DNA of 64,000 nucleotides from Mycobacterium haemophilum DSM 44634 (GCF_000340435.2 NZ_CP011883.2:3394687-3458686); one strand, 5' to 3'; shown: positions 1 to 10,765, counted from the first letter of the stretch. Translations and numbers: made by a program. Notes: generated by a model not told the origin, from the sequence alone.

Positions 1-1444
1 AGCGCACGATATCTCGCGGGGCCATCCATCCCAGTGGACCGAACAAGCGGCCGAGCAGAGGAGCTACGCGCAACATCACTAACCGGGCCACCGGCGCCGC
101 TATCAGCGCAAAAGCAGTTAGAACGGCACAGAAACCAATGAACGCCAAGACCAAGTTCTTGCCCGGCCACCACAACATTAATGCGCCAAAGCCACCCAAA
201 CCGAACCCCGCAGCCCACAACCACGGTACGAGCGTGGTTACTTTGCCTTCTAGGGCTGATCGACGCAAGGTATTGGCCGGGGTGCTGCGCATCGCTTCTA
301 CAGCAGGCGGCAGGGCGGCTAATAGCGCAGCAATGATGCCGATGACCAGTCCTTTCAACAGACTTTCAGTCGACAAAGCCACCTCACGTACATTGACGAC
401 AAAGTAGAGATCATTGATGGATTGAGTCACGAGGCCAATTAAGCTTTCGCCGAGCCAAACTCCGAACAAGAGGCCCAATCCGCTGCCGAGCAGTGCCGCG
501 ACGAGGGTTTCAGTCATTACCAGCCAAAACAACTGGTCACGAGTGACACCCAGACAGCGCAACATGCCAAACAGCCGACGGCGTTGCACAACATTGAACG
601 TTACGGTGTTGTAGATCAGAAATGTGCCAACAAGCAAAGCGATCAAACTCATGGCGGTCAGATTGACAGTAAAGCCTGTCATCATCTGTTTCATGGCATT
701 GTTTTGAGCAGCCGCCGGCTCTAGACGGACACTGCTCGGCAACCTTTGCTTGATCTGCATGGCAGTGGCCTGATCTTTGATTATCAAGTCGATGTGACTA
801 AATTTGTCAGGCATGTGAAACAGCTCTTGAGCGGTGGCAATATCGGCGAGGACTAGGTCTCGTAACCGTTGTCCTGTAATTGCATCTACTGGTGTAATGA
901 GGCCCACCAAGGAGACGGTGGTGGGTGTGCCTTCCACTTGTAGTGTGAAGCTGTCACCCGGTGCCAAATGATACTCTGTCGCCACATCTCGACTTAGAAT
1001 GACGCCATTCGGCCGGATGAGAAAATTACTTGCCGCCTGAAGATCTTGCTGTCTCCATATATCGGGGCGAAAAGGTGGCTCCGCAAAAGGGTCGACCCCC
1101 ATCAATCGCATGACGCGATTTCCCATTTTGGGAGCCAACACATATCCTTCAATCACCGGAGCGGAAAAATCATATCCTTGTTTGCGAATATCCAGGTAGA
1201 CCTGTTGGTCGAGGCTGCCGTCACGGCCGCCAACCACGCGATGTGTAGCTTTTCCCATGACGGCGTCGGCGGAGATGTCAAGAGCGCGTTGGGCTGAGCA
1301 ATTGGACAGGTCAATAGCCACGATCATGGCCACCCCTAGGGCAATTCCTAGGATCAAAAGAATATATTGAAACGGCCTTTGGCGCGCCCGGCGCCAAGCC
1401 GTTCTCCAAAGCGGTAGATAGGCAAACGCCGTGCGGTTTTTCAT
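1..1444 (-). CDS. ABC transporter permease, FtsX-like (Rv0987 type), partial
   Basis: The minus strand is open without a stop from an ATG at 1444 to the left edge of the window, about 480 codons, so the C-terminal part lies outside. The N-terminus has a basic start followed by a hydrophobic helix (residues about 27-47, including ILLILGIALGVAMIV), then a long extracytoplasmic stretch, then a membrane cluster from about residue 270 typical of an FtsX/MacB permease core. It starts 5 nt after the stop of the ATPase gene, so the two are co-transcribed and form one exporter. The M. tuberculosis counterpart is about 855 aa. Base composition is visibly AT-richer than the neighbours, with many AAA/ATT/TTT codons. 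This agrees with reports that this locus was acquired horizontally. The substrate is unknown. Confidence 0.85.
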   Translation of the reverse strand, partial: MKNRTAFAYLPLWRTAWRRARQRPFQYILLILGIALGVAMIVAIDLSNCSAQRALDISADAVMGKATHRVVGGRDGSLDQQVYLDIRKQGYDFSAPVIEGYVLAPKMGNRVMRLMGVDPFAEPPFRPDIWRQQDLQAASNFLIRPNGVILSRDVATEYHLAPGDSFTLQVEGTPTTVSLVGLITPVDAITGQRLRDLVLADIATAQELFHMPDKFSHIDLIIKDQATAMQIKQRLPSSVRLEPAAAQNNAMKQMMTGFTVNLTAMSLIALLVGTFLIYNTVTFNVVQRRRLFGMLRCLGVTRDQLFWLVMTETLVAALLGSGLGLLFGVWLGESLIGLVTQSINDLYFVVNVREVALSTESLLKGLVIGIIAALLAALPPAVEAMRSTPANTLRRSALEGKVTTLVPWLWAAGFGLGGFGALMLWWPGKNLVLAFIGFCAVLTAFALIAAPVARLVMLRVAPLLGRLFGPLGWMAPRDIVR

Positions 1445-1449
1445 ATCAA

Positions 1450-2184
1450 TCACATAATCCGACCCGAGCCGATCCGGTCGCTCACTTCGGTTTCTTCGGC
1501 CAAATCGGGCACCAATTTACCGCCATGCAAATAGAGAACTCGGTCAGCCTGATAAACCACTGCCGGATTGTGTGTAGCCATGATCAATGTCTTACCTGCT
1601 TGGCGCGTGAGCTCAAGCAGAAGTTCCAATACCTTATCTCCTGTTTTGTTGTCGAGGTTACCCGTGGGTTCATCGGCGAGGACCAGGACCGGATTGTGCG
1701 CCAACGCCCGACAAATGGCCACCCGTTGTTGTTCTCCACCCGAGAGTTTATCGGTGAGAACCCTTTCACGACCGGCCATATCCACTTTTTCCAATAAGTC
1801 GCGAGCGGCATTCGCCGCTTTTCGTTGCGGCACCCCAGCTAGCTCTTGAGGCAAGGTAATGTTTTCGAGCACCGTAAGAGTGGGTATAAGGTTAAAGAAT
1901 TGGAAAACGAAACCGATCTGATCGCGCCGGAAAAGCGTTCTCTCGCGCTCACGCATTTTGGTGATATTAAAGTTGCCGATTATGACGTCACCTGCGGTCG
2001 GTTGTTCGATGCCACTGATGAGGTTGAGCAGCGTGCTTTTGCCGCTGCCGCTATGACCCAATAGCACCACAAACTGGCCTGGTTCAAAATCAGCATTGAC
2101 GTGGTCTAGGACGTGGCGCTCGGCTGCGCCTTCTTGGAAACTCCGGCTTAAGTCCCTCAGCTGAACAAGGGGAGGCTGGCTCAT
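1450..2184 (-). CDS. ABC transporter ATP-binding protein (Rv0986 type)
   Basis: A 244-aa cytoplasmic ATPase of the LolD/MacB type. Walker A is GHSGSGKST (about residues 43-51), the Q-loop lies in FVFQFFNL, the signature is LSGGEQQR, Walker B is LVLADEPTGNLD, and the H-loop is MATHNP. Spacing and length match the family. It is the first gene of an operon with the FtsX-like permease downstream. Together they would drive export or extraction of an envelope substrate. Rv0986-0988 has been linked to phagosome interference and host-cell binding in M. tuberculosis (from memory). GC content is lower than the mscL gene on the other side of the intergenic gap, supporting foreign origin. Confidence 0.9.
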   Translation of the reverse strand: MSQPPLVQLRDLSRSFQEGAAERHVLDHVNADFEPGQFVVLLGHSGSGKSTLLNLISGIEQPTAGDVIIGNFNITKMRERERTLFRRDQIGFVFQFFNLIPTLTVLENITLPQELAGVPQRKAANAARDLLEKVDMAGRERVLTDKLSGGEQQRVAICRALAHNPVLVLADEPTGNLDNKTGDKVLELLLELTRQAGKTLIMATHNPAVVYQADRVLYLHGGKLVPDLAEETEVSDRIGSGRIM

Positions 2185-2526
2185 ACGAGTCCTTTTGCTG
2201 GGTACGGTGGCGGTAGTTTAGCGCCGATCGTTCACCTTCGGGATATTTTTACGCGCGTGTCAATCAACGTTCATAGGATGCCCGCCGGCCGCCGTCGTGA
2301 TGGTGAGCGCTGACGCAATGTTGCAGCGGCTCAAGGCCTCCCGCCCAGGCGACAGGACCGATTCGGTGCTTGTCAGCTCGCCACGGGTGATCAGTCGCCA
2401 AGCTATCCACCATCGGGTCGGGCAGTCAGCCGGGCTGGGGCGGCTTCGCCGGTGTCCCCCGACGGGTTAGGTTTTGTTGGGTTTCCAGTGCTGGATTAAC
2501 AGATGCCACTGCAGAAAGGACATCCC
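2185..2526. other. Divergent intergenic region, ABC operon / mscL
   Basis: 342 bp between divergent genes. The left part near 2220-2275 is AT-richer (GGGATATTTTTAC), like the ABC operon, and should contain its promoter. The right part is GC-rich and ordinary. A Shine-Dalgarno sequence AGAAAGGA lies at 2513-2520 for mscL. I see no gene, RNA or repeat here. Confidence 0.5.
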
Positions 2527-2991
2527 ATGTTCAGAGGGTTCAAGGCGTTTCTCTCGCGGGGCAACATCGTCGACCTGGCCGTCGCGGTGGTTATCGGTAC
2601 CGCGTTCACCGCGTTGGTCACCAAGTTCACCGACAGCATCATTACGCCGTTGATCAATCGGGTCGGCGTCAACCAACAGACCAATCTCGGCGCCTTGCGG
2701 ATCAGCATCGGGGGCGGTCAAGCCATCGACTTAAACATCGTGCTGTCAGCCGCGATCAACTTCTTGCTGATCGCTGTGGTGGTGTACTTCCTGGTCGTGC
2801 TGCCCTACACCACGCTACGCAAGCGCGGTGAGGTCGCGCAGGCCGACGCCGACCACATCGGGGCCCAAGTCGTCCTACTCGCCGAAATCCGTGATCTTCT
2901 CGCCCAAAGCAACGGGGCCCCGTCCGGCAGGCACGTCGGTGCAGCTGATCTGACGCCACCCCCAAACCACGAACCTCGCGCGGACACCTGA
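2527..2991 (+). CDS. mscL: Large-conductance mechanosensitive channel MscL
   Basis: A 154-aa inner-membrane channel that opens under membrane tension to release solutes during hypo-osmotic shock. The N-terminal amphipathic helix and TM1 (GNIVDLAVAVVIGTAFTALV, residues about 13-32), a periplasmic loop, TM2 (about residues 70-90) and a C-terminal charged bundle match the family, which is about 151 aa in M. tuberculosis. I chose ATG 2527 because it gives the conserved MFRGFK start and has AGAAAGGA 6 nt upstream. An in-frame ATG at 2503 would add eight residues with no family support. It is transcribed alone and converges on moaB2. Confidence 0.95.
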   Translation: MFRGFKAFLSRGNIVDLAVAVVIGTAFTALVTKFTDSIITPLINRVGVNQQTNLGALRISIGGGQAIDLNIVLSAAINFLLIAVVVYFLVVLPYTTLRKRGEVAQADADHIGAQVVLLAEIRDLLAQSNGAPSGRHVGAADLTPPPNHEPRADT

Positions 2992-3005
2992 CCACAGGTG
3001 CCGGT

Positions 3006-3563
3006 CTAGATCTCCAAACTCGACAATTGCCCGATGATCTGGGCGGCCAGCGGATTCAGTGTCGCCATTCCGTCGCGCACCGCATAACGGGAGCCGGCGA
3101 GGTTGACCACCAACGTACTTCCCGAGACGCCGGCTAGACCCCGCGACAATCCGGCATCGACAATTCCCGCGGACAGCCCCGAAGCGCGGATGGCTTCGGC
3201 GATACCCAGGATTTCCCGATCCAGAATCTCGCGGGTGGCCTCTGGAGTGACGTCACGTGGCGTAACACCGGTTCCGCCGACCGAGACCACCAGGTCCACC
3301 CCACCGATCACTGCAGTGTTCAATGCGTTGCGTATCTCGACCTCGTCAGCCGCCACCGCCACCACACCGTCGACGACGAACCCGGCCTCGGTCAACAGCT
3401 CGGTGACCAGCGGTCCGCTGTGGTCCTCGTCCCCATGCGCGGTGCGATCGTCGACAACGACGACAAGTGCCCGGCCGACTACCAACTCCGCACCCTTTTC
3501 CATGGGTGCAACCGTATATCCGAGCTCGGACAATTGCTTATCGACTGGCGCGTTAGCTTTCAA
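3006..3563 (-). CDS. moaB2: Molybdenum cofactor biosynthesis protein, MoaB2 type
   Basis: A 185-aa MoaB/Mog-fold cytoplasmic protein. Conserved features are DDRTAHGDEDHSGP (about residues 38-51), VSVGGTGVTPRDVTPEA (about 93-109) and the GLSRGLAG loop. MoaB/Mog proteins bind and adenylylate molybdopterin before metal insertion. Mycobacterial MoaB2 is also reported to bind SigE, which would fit the stress-response neighbours (from memory). A TTG start at 3563 follows the pepD stop codon directly, so translation is coupled to pepD. Downstream internal starts are possible because the first 25 or so residues are less conserved. Confidence 0.9.
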   Translation of the reverse strand: MKANAPVDKQLSELGYTVAPMEKGAELVVGRALVVVVDDRTAHGDEDHSGPLVTELLTEAGFVVDGVVAVAADEVEIRNALNTAVIGGVDLVVSVGGTGVTPRDVTPEATREILDREILGIAEAIRASGLSAGIVDAGLSRGLAGVSGSTLVVNLAGSRYAVRDGMATLNPLAAQIIGQLSSLEI

Positions 3564-4949
3564 TTACTGTTCCGCCTTGCCGAGAGTGACCTGGACCGTG
3601 CGGCTGCCACCGGAAGGATCCTGGTAGGTCAGCGACACCTTGTCGCCGGGTGCCTTGGACCGCACGGCGGCAACCAACGCGTCGGCGCTACTGATCGGGC
3701 GGTCGTCGACTTTAGTGAGAACCACACCCTTGGGCACACCGGCATTCGCGGCCGCGCCACCAGCCACCACGTCCATAACCTTGGCGCCCGGGGTGCCTTT
3801 GTCGGTGGTCACTTGGACACCCAGCGACGCATGCGTCGCCTTGCCGGTGCTGATTAACTCGTCAGCGATGCGCTTGGCTTGGTCGACGGGAATCGCGAAG
3901 CCAAGCCCGATCGAGCCGCTCTGTGCATCACCCGAATCAGCACCGAGGGTGGCAATAGCGGAGTTGACGCCCACCAGCTGACCGCCCATGTTGACCAGCG
4001 CACCACCGGAGTTACCCGGGTTGATCGCCGCATCGGTCTGAATCGCGTCCAACACGGTATTTTGGTTGCCCGATTCGCCGGTCGTCGACACGGGCCGGTT
4101 GAGCGCGCTGACGATTCCGGTGGTCACCGTGCCCGCCAAACCCAGCGGTGAGCCGATAGCCACCACCGGCTGACCCACCCGCAGATCCGAGGAGGAGCCC
4201 ACCGTAATCGGGGTCAGTCCGGAAACACCCTGAACCCGAACCACCGCGATATCGCTGGTGGGATCGGCTCCGACCACCGTGAACGACGCGGTGCGGCCGT
4301 CGGAGAAGGTCACCGTGGTTTTCGGCGCCGGACCACCGCCAGGACCGGCCCCTGGTTTGGCGGCAGCCGCAACGACGTGGTTGTTGGTCAAGATCAGCCC
4401 CTCGGCCGACAAGATGATGCCAGAGCCCTCCTCGGATTGGCGACCCAAATCGGTCTCCAGCATGACGACACTGGGCACCACCTTGGCCGCAACTTGTTCG
4501 ACGCTGCCCGACGGCGTGTTCGCCGCCGGGACGCTGGCAGCCGACCCGGTCACCGGGCCGCCGCCATTGCCGCCCGCGACGTGCGTGCCCAGCTCAACGA
4601 CCGTCGCCGCCGCGCCGCCGATACCGGCCGACACCACTGCGATCACTAGTGCGCCAACGGCCAACATGCCTGCGCGAGGGCGTCTTTCGGCTATCCGCCC
4701 GGGCGGAGGCAGCGGCGGAATCATCGACGGCATCGGGACCGGACCCGCACCACCGATCCGCGGCATAGGACCCGTACCACCGAATGGCTCATAGGGTCGG
4801 CGGTACTGCTGCGACTGCTGATAGCGCCAGTCGAATTGCTGCTGGTACGGCTGCTGCCCCTCGGCGTACGCGGGCGGCACGGGCTGATTAGGCGCGCTAC
4901 GGTATCCCGGCTGCTGCGGCGGTGGCGAATACCTCGGGTGATTCGTCAT
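3564..4949 (-). CDS. pepD: HtrA-like serine protease PepD
   Basis: A 461-aa membrane-anchored HtrA protease. Residues 1-95 form a Pro/Gln/Tyr-rich cytoplasmic tail, a single TM helix lies at about 96-120, a trypsin-like domain follows, and a PDZ domain occupies about 360-455. The catalytic triad is visible: His191 in TNNHVV, Asp233 in TSDIAVV and Ser314 in GNSGGAL. It degrades or chaperones misfolded envelope proteins and acts in the MprAB/SigE stress response. It lies 82 bp downstream of mprB on the same strand, so the order mprA-mprB-pepD-moaB2 is preserved as in M. tuberculosis. Confidence 0.95.
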   Translation of the reverse strand: MTNHPRYSPPPQQPGYRSAPNQPVPPAYAEGQQPYQQQFDWRYQQSQQYRRPYEPFGGTGPMPRIGGAGPVPMPSMIPPLPPPGRIAERRPRAGMLAVGALVIAVVSAGIGGAAATVVELGTHVAGGNGGGPVTGSAASVPAANTPSGSVEQVAAKVVPSVVMLETDLGRQSEEGSGIILSAEGLILTNNHVVAAAAKPGAGPGGGPAPKTTVTFSDGRTASFTVVGADPTSDIAVVRVQGVSGLTPITVGSSSDLRVGQPVVAIGSPLGLAGTVTTGIVSALNRPVSTTGESGNQNTVLDAIQTDAAINPGNSGGALVNMGGQLVGVNSAIATLGADSGDAQSGSIGLGFAIPVDQAKRIADELISTGKATHASLGVQVTTDKGTPGAKVMDVVAGGAAANAGVPKGVVLTKVDDRPISSADALVAAVRSKAPGDKVSLTYQDPSGGSRTVQVTLGKAEQ

Positions 4950-5031
4950 GTCGCTAAGTCGCTCTTCCTCTATGTCGGCTCATCTGGGCAATTCGGCTCA
5001 TGCGGGCCGCTTTTTTAACAGTAACTGCCAA

Positions 5032-6648
5032 CTACCTTGCCCGCGCGGACTGAGAGTCCACTGAGATAACGTTCGCCGAATCCCGAGAGTTCGCCGACTG
5101 ACCGGAAACCTGCACGACCGGGTCCGTCTTGTCTGGGGAATTGGCTTCGCCCATGTCCTGCGCCGCGGGCGTGGGGTACGCCGAAATCGGCATCGGGCGT
5201 CCGGGTAGCAGCACGTAAATCGACGTTCCCGGGGTCTGCGCTCCCGGCACGGTGTCTTCGACGCGAAGCAAACCCCCGTGGTTGAGGACCACCTGTTTGA
5301 CGATCGCCAACCCAAGGCCCGAACCCGGCAACGACCGTGCGGTCGTCGATCGGTAGAAGCGCTCGAACACCAGACGGCGCTCTTGCGGCGGAATCCCCGG
5401 ACCGTAGTCGGAAACCACCAGCTCAGCGTGCGACGGGTCGAGCTGGCGCATCGTGACGCCGACGTGGCCGCCCGGCGGGCTCCACTTGGCCGCGTTATCC
5501 ATGAGATTCAGCACCGCACGCGACAGCCCGGCGGCATCACCATAGACCTGCCATCCGATGACCTGGACGTCGAAGTGAATATCGTTGCGCCGCCGCCTGA
5601 CCCGCTCCAGACTGCGGTCAAGGACCTCGGACATGTCGACCGGCTCGTGCACCACCTGCCCGGCGTCGTCGCGGGTAAGGTCCACCAAATCGCCTACCAG
5701 CGTGGATAATTCTTCAATCTGCGCGAGTACATCGGCACGCAGGTCCGCCATCTCCTGGTCGGGTAGCCGCGGCGCTCCGGGAGCCATCGAGGCGATCAGC
5801 AGTTCGACGTTGGTTCGCAGCGAGGTCAGCGGGGTGCGCAACTCATGTCCAGCGTCGGTGACCAGCCGCGCCTGACGTTCCCGAGACTCGGCCAATGCCC
5901 GCAACATCAAGTTGAATGCCTCAGTGAGCCTGGCTAATTCGTCACTGCCGAACACCGGGATGGGCCGCAGGTCGTCGGTACGCGCCACTCGCTCGGCCGC
6001 TTCGGTCAGACGCCCCACCGGACGCAGCCCCGCCCGAGTCACCATCCCCCCGGCCACCGCGGCGACCACGACACCAATGCCTCCGACAATCAAAAGCACC
6101 CAGCGCAGTTTGGTCATGACAGCTTCGGTTGGCCGCAAGCTCTTGGAGATCAGCAGCGAACTGCCGTTGGGCAGGTGGATGGCGAGTATTCGTTGGTCCG
6201 ACGCGGTGCGCTGCGACATGAACAGCTCACCACGGATGACAGCTTTCTCCGCCGTTCCGACCGGAAGGGTCTGACCCGGCTGATTGGCCGTGTAAATCGA
6301 GTGGCCCGGGTTCACCAACATAGCGTTGACATCCGAATAGGCAGTGCCCTCAATGGCCTTGCCGGGGTCGGCTGCCAGCGAACCACTGGCGATCAGCAAC
6401 TGCGCCCGGCTCTGCAGTTGGTTATCGATGTCGCTGTACAGCGCGGCCGAGATCACCGCGTAGACGGCGAATGCCATCAAGACGACGACCATCGCCACCA
6501 TGGACATTGCTAGCAGCATTACCCGCCACCGCAGGGATAACGAACTGGTGGCGATCGCAAGCGCGGCGGAGCCGGGCGCAGCGGGTCGCCGCTCATCAAA
6601 CCCCGTGGCTCGCAACGGTGCGCGCCGGCGCCGGGCAAACCGGACCAT
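5032..6648 (-). CDS. mprB: Sensor histidine kinase MprB, with in-frame repeat insertion
   Basis: A 538-aa membrane sensor kinase of the MprAB two-component system, which answers envelope stress. TM1 is at about residues 42-66, followed by an extracytoplasmic sensor loop, TM2 at about 180-205, a HAMP domain, the DHp domain with the phospho-accepting His in HELRTPLTSL (about 268), and an HATPase with N-box (NLMDNAAKW) and G-boxes (DYGPGIPP, GSGLGLAIV). It overlaps mprA by one base (TGATG). Compared with the M. tuberculosis protein as I remember it (about 504 aa), 19 extra residues lie between RAPLRAT and SSLSLRWR in the cytoplasmic tail before TM1. They are encoded by the dispersed repeat at 6548-6592. 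Confidence 0.95.
   Translation of the reverse strand: MVRFARRRRAPLRATGFDERRPAAPGSAALAIATSSLSLRWRVMLLAMSMVAMVVVLMAFAVYAVISAALYSDIDNQLQSRAQLLIASGSLAADPGKAIEGTAYSDVNAMLVNPGHSIYTANQPGQTLPVGTAEKAVIRGELFMSQRTASDQRILAIHLPNGSSLLISKSLRPTEAVMTKLRWVLLIVGGIGVVVAAVAGGMVTRAGLRPVGRLTEAAERVARTDDLRPIPVFGSDELARLTEAFNLMLRALAESRERQARLVTDAGHELRTPLTSLRTNVELLIASMAPGAPRLPDQEMADLRADVLAQIEELSTLVGDLVDLTRDDAGQVVHEPVDMSEVLDRSLERVRRRRNDIHFDVQVIGWQVYGDAAGLSRAVLNLMDNAAKWSPPGGHVGVTMRQLDPSHAELVVSDYGPGIPPQERRLVFERFYRSTTARSLPGSGLGLAIVKQVVLNHGGLLRVEDTVPGAQTPGTSIYVLLPGRPMPISAYPTPAAQDMGEANSPDKTDPVVQVSGQSANSRDSANVISVDSQSARAR
6548..6592 (-). repeat. Dispersed 45-bp palindrome-ended repeat, copy in mprB
   Basis: This 45-bp unit on the plus strand starts GTGGCGATCGC and ends GCGGGTCGCCGC, so its ends are near-inverted repeats (GTGGCGA/TCGCCGC). 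It shares almost all positions with the copies in accA2 and echA7. The plus-strand pentamer GTGGC occurs at 6548-6552 and again at 6605-6609, exactly 57 bp apart. This matches a 19-codon insertion relative to the M. tuberculosis gene. In mprB it is read on the opposite strand to the other copies and gives RRPAAPGSAALAIAT. Confidence 0.75.
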
Positions 6649-7340
6649 CAGGGCGGCGTCTCCCTTAGCACATAACCCACTCCACGTACGGTGTGGATTA
6701 GCCGCGGCTCACCATCGGCCTCCGTTTTGCGGCGCAAATACCCAACATAGACTTCCAGCGCATTGCCCGAGGTCGGAAAGTCAAATCCCCACACCTCTTC
6801 GAGGATGCGGCTGCGCGTAAGTACCCGCCGCGGATTAGCGATCAGCATTTCCAGCAATGCGAATTCGGTACGGGTCAAGCTGATCCGGCGTTGCCCGCGG
6901 GCGACTTCGCGGGTCACCGGGTCCAGCGTTAAGTCGGAAAAACTCATCGCCACGGACTCGGCAGCGTCATCAGGCTTGGTGCGGCGCAGCAGCGCCCGCA
7001 TCCGCGCTAACAGTTCTTCAAGGGCAAACGGTTTAGGCAGGTAGTCGTCGGCGCCGGCATCCAGGCCGGCGACCCGTTCGGAGACCGAATCGCGGGCGGT
7101 CAACACCAGGATCGGCAGGTCGTCGCCGGTGCTTCGCAGCTGACGGCAGACCTCTAAGCCGTCCAGACGCGGCATCATGACATCGAGAACGAGAGCGTCC
7201 GGCCGATCGCTGGCAATCATCTCCAGCGCCTCGACCCCGTCGTGGGCCAGTTCGACCGAGTAACCATTGAACGAAAGCGACCTGCGCAGCGACTCGCGCA
7301 CCGCGCGATCGTCGTCAACGACAAGTATCCGCACGGCCAC
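6648..7340 (-). CDS. mprA: Response regulator MprA
   Basis: A 230-aa OmpR/PhoB-family regulator. The receiver domain (1-120) has the acidic pocket VVDDD, the phospho-acceptor Asp53 in LVLDVMMP, and Lys in YLPKPFA. The C-terminal winged helix (about 135-228) has TRTEFALLEML and YLRRKTE. It is phosphorylated by MprB and in M. tuberculosis controls sigE, sigB, pepD and its own operon. Translation starts at GTG 7340. The PE_PGRS gene that sits directly upstream in M. tuberculosis is absent here; only 115 bp separate mprA from rpmF. Confidence 0.96.
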   Translation of the reverse strand: MAVRILVVDDDRAVRESLRRSLSFNGYSVELAHDGVEALEMIASDRPDALVLDVMMPRLDGLEVCRQLRSTGDDLPILVLTARDSVSERVAGLDAGADDYLPKPFALEELLARMRALLRRTKPDDAAESVAMSFSDLTLDPVTREVARGQRRISLTRTEFALLEMLIANPRRVLTRSRILEEVWGFDFPTSGNALEVYVGYLRRKTEADGEPRLIHTVRGVGYVLRETPP

Positions 7341-7455
7341 TAGTTTCGTCCCGGCGCCTGAGAGCGGCCTGAGAGGCGCGCTGAGCGCTGAATCGCAATC
7401 TTCCAGTCGACGACGCGCACGTCGACCCCGTTACGCGGCAACGGGGGAATCGGGA

Positions 7456-7629
7456 TTAACGCCGGTCGAGGTCGATAAGACCAAGACGGGCCGCCTTGAG
7501 CAGTCTGCGGGGCACTTTGTGCCGCTGACCTGCCACCGTCACACCGACAAGCTCGGTCCGGGTGGCCTTCCACTGCGCGCGCCGGCTTCGGGTGTTCGCG
7601 CGCGACATCCTGCGCTTGGGTGTCGCCAT
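7456..7629 (-). CDS. rpmF: 50S ribosomal protein L32
   Basis: A 57-aa protein beginning MATPKRRMSRANTRSRRAQW and ending GLIDLDRR, a full match to the L32p family (small, highly basic, conserved N-terminal MATPKRRMSR). It binds 23S rRNA in the large subunit near the peptidyl-transferase region. It contains no cysteine, so it is a zinc-independent form. It starts at ATG 7629 with AAGG 8 nt upstream. It is too short to stand out among longer overlapping frames but is a clear gene. It stands alone, upstream of mprA on the same strand. Confidence 0.95.
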   Translation of the reverse strand: MATPKRRMSRANTRSRRAQWKATRTELVGVTVAGQRHKVPRRLLKAARLGLIDLDRR

Positions 7630-7819
7630 GGTCGGGCCTTACTCCTCGGTTGGGGTTGACGATTGCCACTAAGGGTAGTCGGTGACCTGCTGGTCACCAA
7701 AATGACCCGCCCGCGGGCCGCGCCGCGCCGCATAAGCCAGCGCGATCCGCCGCGTGTCTGAGCGCGACGTATGTGTCGCGTCACGTCGGCACCTTGACGT
7801 GGCACCGGCCACACCGGCT

Positions 7820-7835
7820 AACCTACCGGTTGGTT
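7820..7835. promoter_or_regulatory. Near-palindromic operator upstream of acyl-CoA operon
   Basis: AACCTACCGGTTGGTT is a 16-bp palindrome with one mismatched pair (positions 5 and 12), centred on CCGG, 39 bp before the first gene of the operon. The form ACCNNCCGGTNGGT is typical of TetR-family sites controlling acyl-CoA catabolism in actinobacteria. No regulator gene is adjacent, so the factor would act in trans. Confidence 0.45.
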
Positions 7836-7874
7836 GGTTGCACTCACCGGGTGGTCGCCTGAAGGGAGGCGCGG

Positions 7875-9580
<1,706 letters not shown>

Positions 9581-9584
<4 letters not shown>

Positions 9585-10729
9585 GCATCTGGACCACACC
9601 GGAGCGCGAACAGCTGCGAAAGGCGGTGCGCTCGTTCACCGAACGGGAGATCCTGCCCAATATCGACGAGTGGGAGCGCACCGGCGATCTGCCCCGCGAT
9701 TTGCACCGCCGCGCGGGGGCAGCCGGGCTGCTCGGCGCGGGCTTTCCCGAAGCGGTGGGCGGCGGTGGCGGCGACGGCGCCGACTCGGTGATCATCTGCG
9801 AGGAGCTTCACCAAGCCGGCGCACCTGGCGGGGTTTTCGCTTCGTTGTTCACGTGCGGAATCGCGGTGCCGCACATGGTCGCGTCCGGCGATGCGCGGCT
9901 GATCGAGGAGTTCGTGCGGCCGACGTTGGCCGGCGAACTCATTGGTGCGCTGGCCATCACCGAGCCCGGCAGCGGTTCGGACGTCGGACACCTACGCACC
10001 ACCGCGGTCTTAGCAGGCGATCACTACCTCGTCAACGGCGCCAAGACCTACATCACCTCCGGGGTACGGGCCGACTACGTCGTCACCGCGGTGCGTACCG
10101 GAGGCCATGGCGCCGCAGGGGTTTCGCTGCTCGTGGTCCAGAAGGACACACCTGGCTTTGCAGTCAGCCGCAAGCTGGACAAGATGGGCTGGCGGTCCTC
10201 AGATACCGCCGAGCTGTGCTACGTCGACGCGCGCGTGCCGGCGGCCAATCTGGTCGGCGCCGAGAACACCGGATTCGCCCAGATCGCCCAGGCATTCGTA
10301 TCCGAGCGCATCGCCCTTGCCACGCAAGCATATTCGAGCGCGCAGCGGTGCCTGGACATCACCGTGCAGTGGTGCCGCGACCGGGAAACGTTCGGCCGTC
10401 CGCTGATATCCCGACAGGCGGTGCAGAACACGCTCGCCGAGATGGCCCGCCGCATCGACGTGGCGCGCGTCTATTCCCGCAGTGTCGTGGAGCGTCAGCT
10501 GGCGGGAGAGACGAACCTGATCGCGCCGGTGTGTTTCGCGAAGAACACCGCCGTCGAGGCCGGGGAATGGGTTGCCAACCAAGCTGTGCAGTTATTCGGC
10601 GGCATGGGCTACATGGCCGAATCCGAAGTCGAACGCCAATACCGGGACATGCGGATCCTCGGCATCGGCGGCGGAACCACCGAAATCCTCACTTCACTCG
10701 CCGCGAAAACCCTTGGATTCCAATCATGA
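9581..10729 (+). CDS. fadE13: Acyl-CoA dehydrogenase FadE13
   Basis: A 382-aa flavoprotein that introduces an alpha-beta double bond into an acyl-CoA. FAD/substrate motifs are visible: ITEPGSGSDVGHLRT (about residues 125-139), the middle beta domain, and the C-terminal QLFGGMGYMAE and RDMRILGIGGGTTEIL. I chose ATG 9581 because it overlaps the upstream stop codon and gives the normal family length. Longer in-frame extensions lie within the preceding gene. Its place beside a biotin-dependent carboxylase suggests a branched-chain or isoprenoid acyl-CoA substrate. The exact substrate cannot be read from sequence. Confidence 0.93.
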
Positions 10730-10765
10730 TTACACCACCTCCTCGCCCCCTCGCCGCTGCGCGGC

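Noticed and set aside
7341..7455. Possible PE_PGRS remnant between mprA and rpmF
   Set aside because: No Gly-Gly-Ala/Asn repeats or PE start can be read in any frame of the gap.
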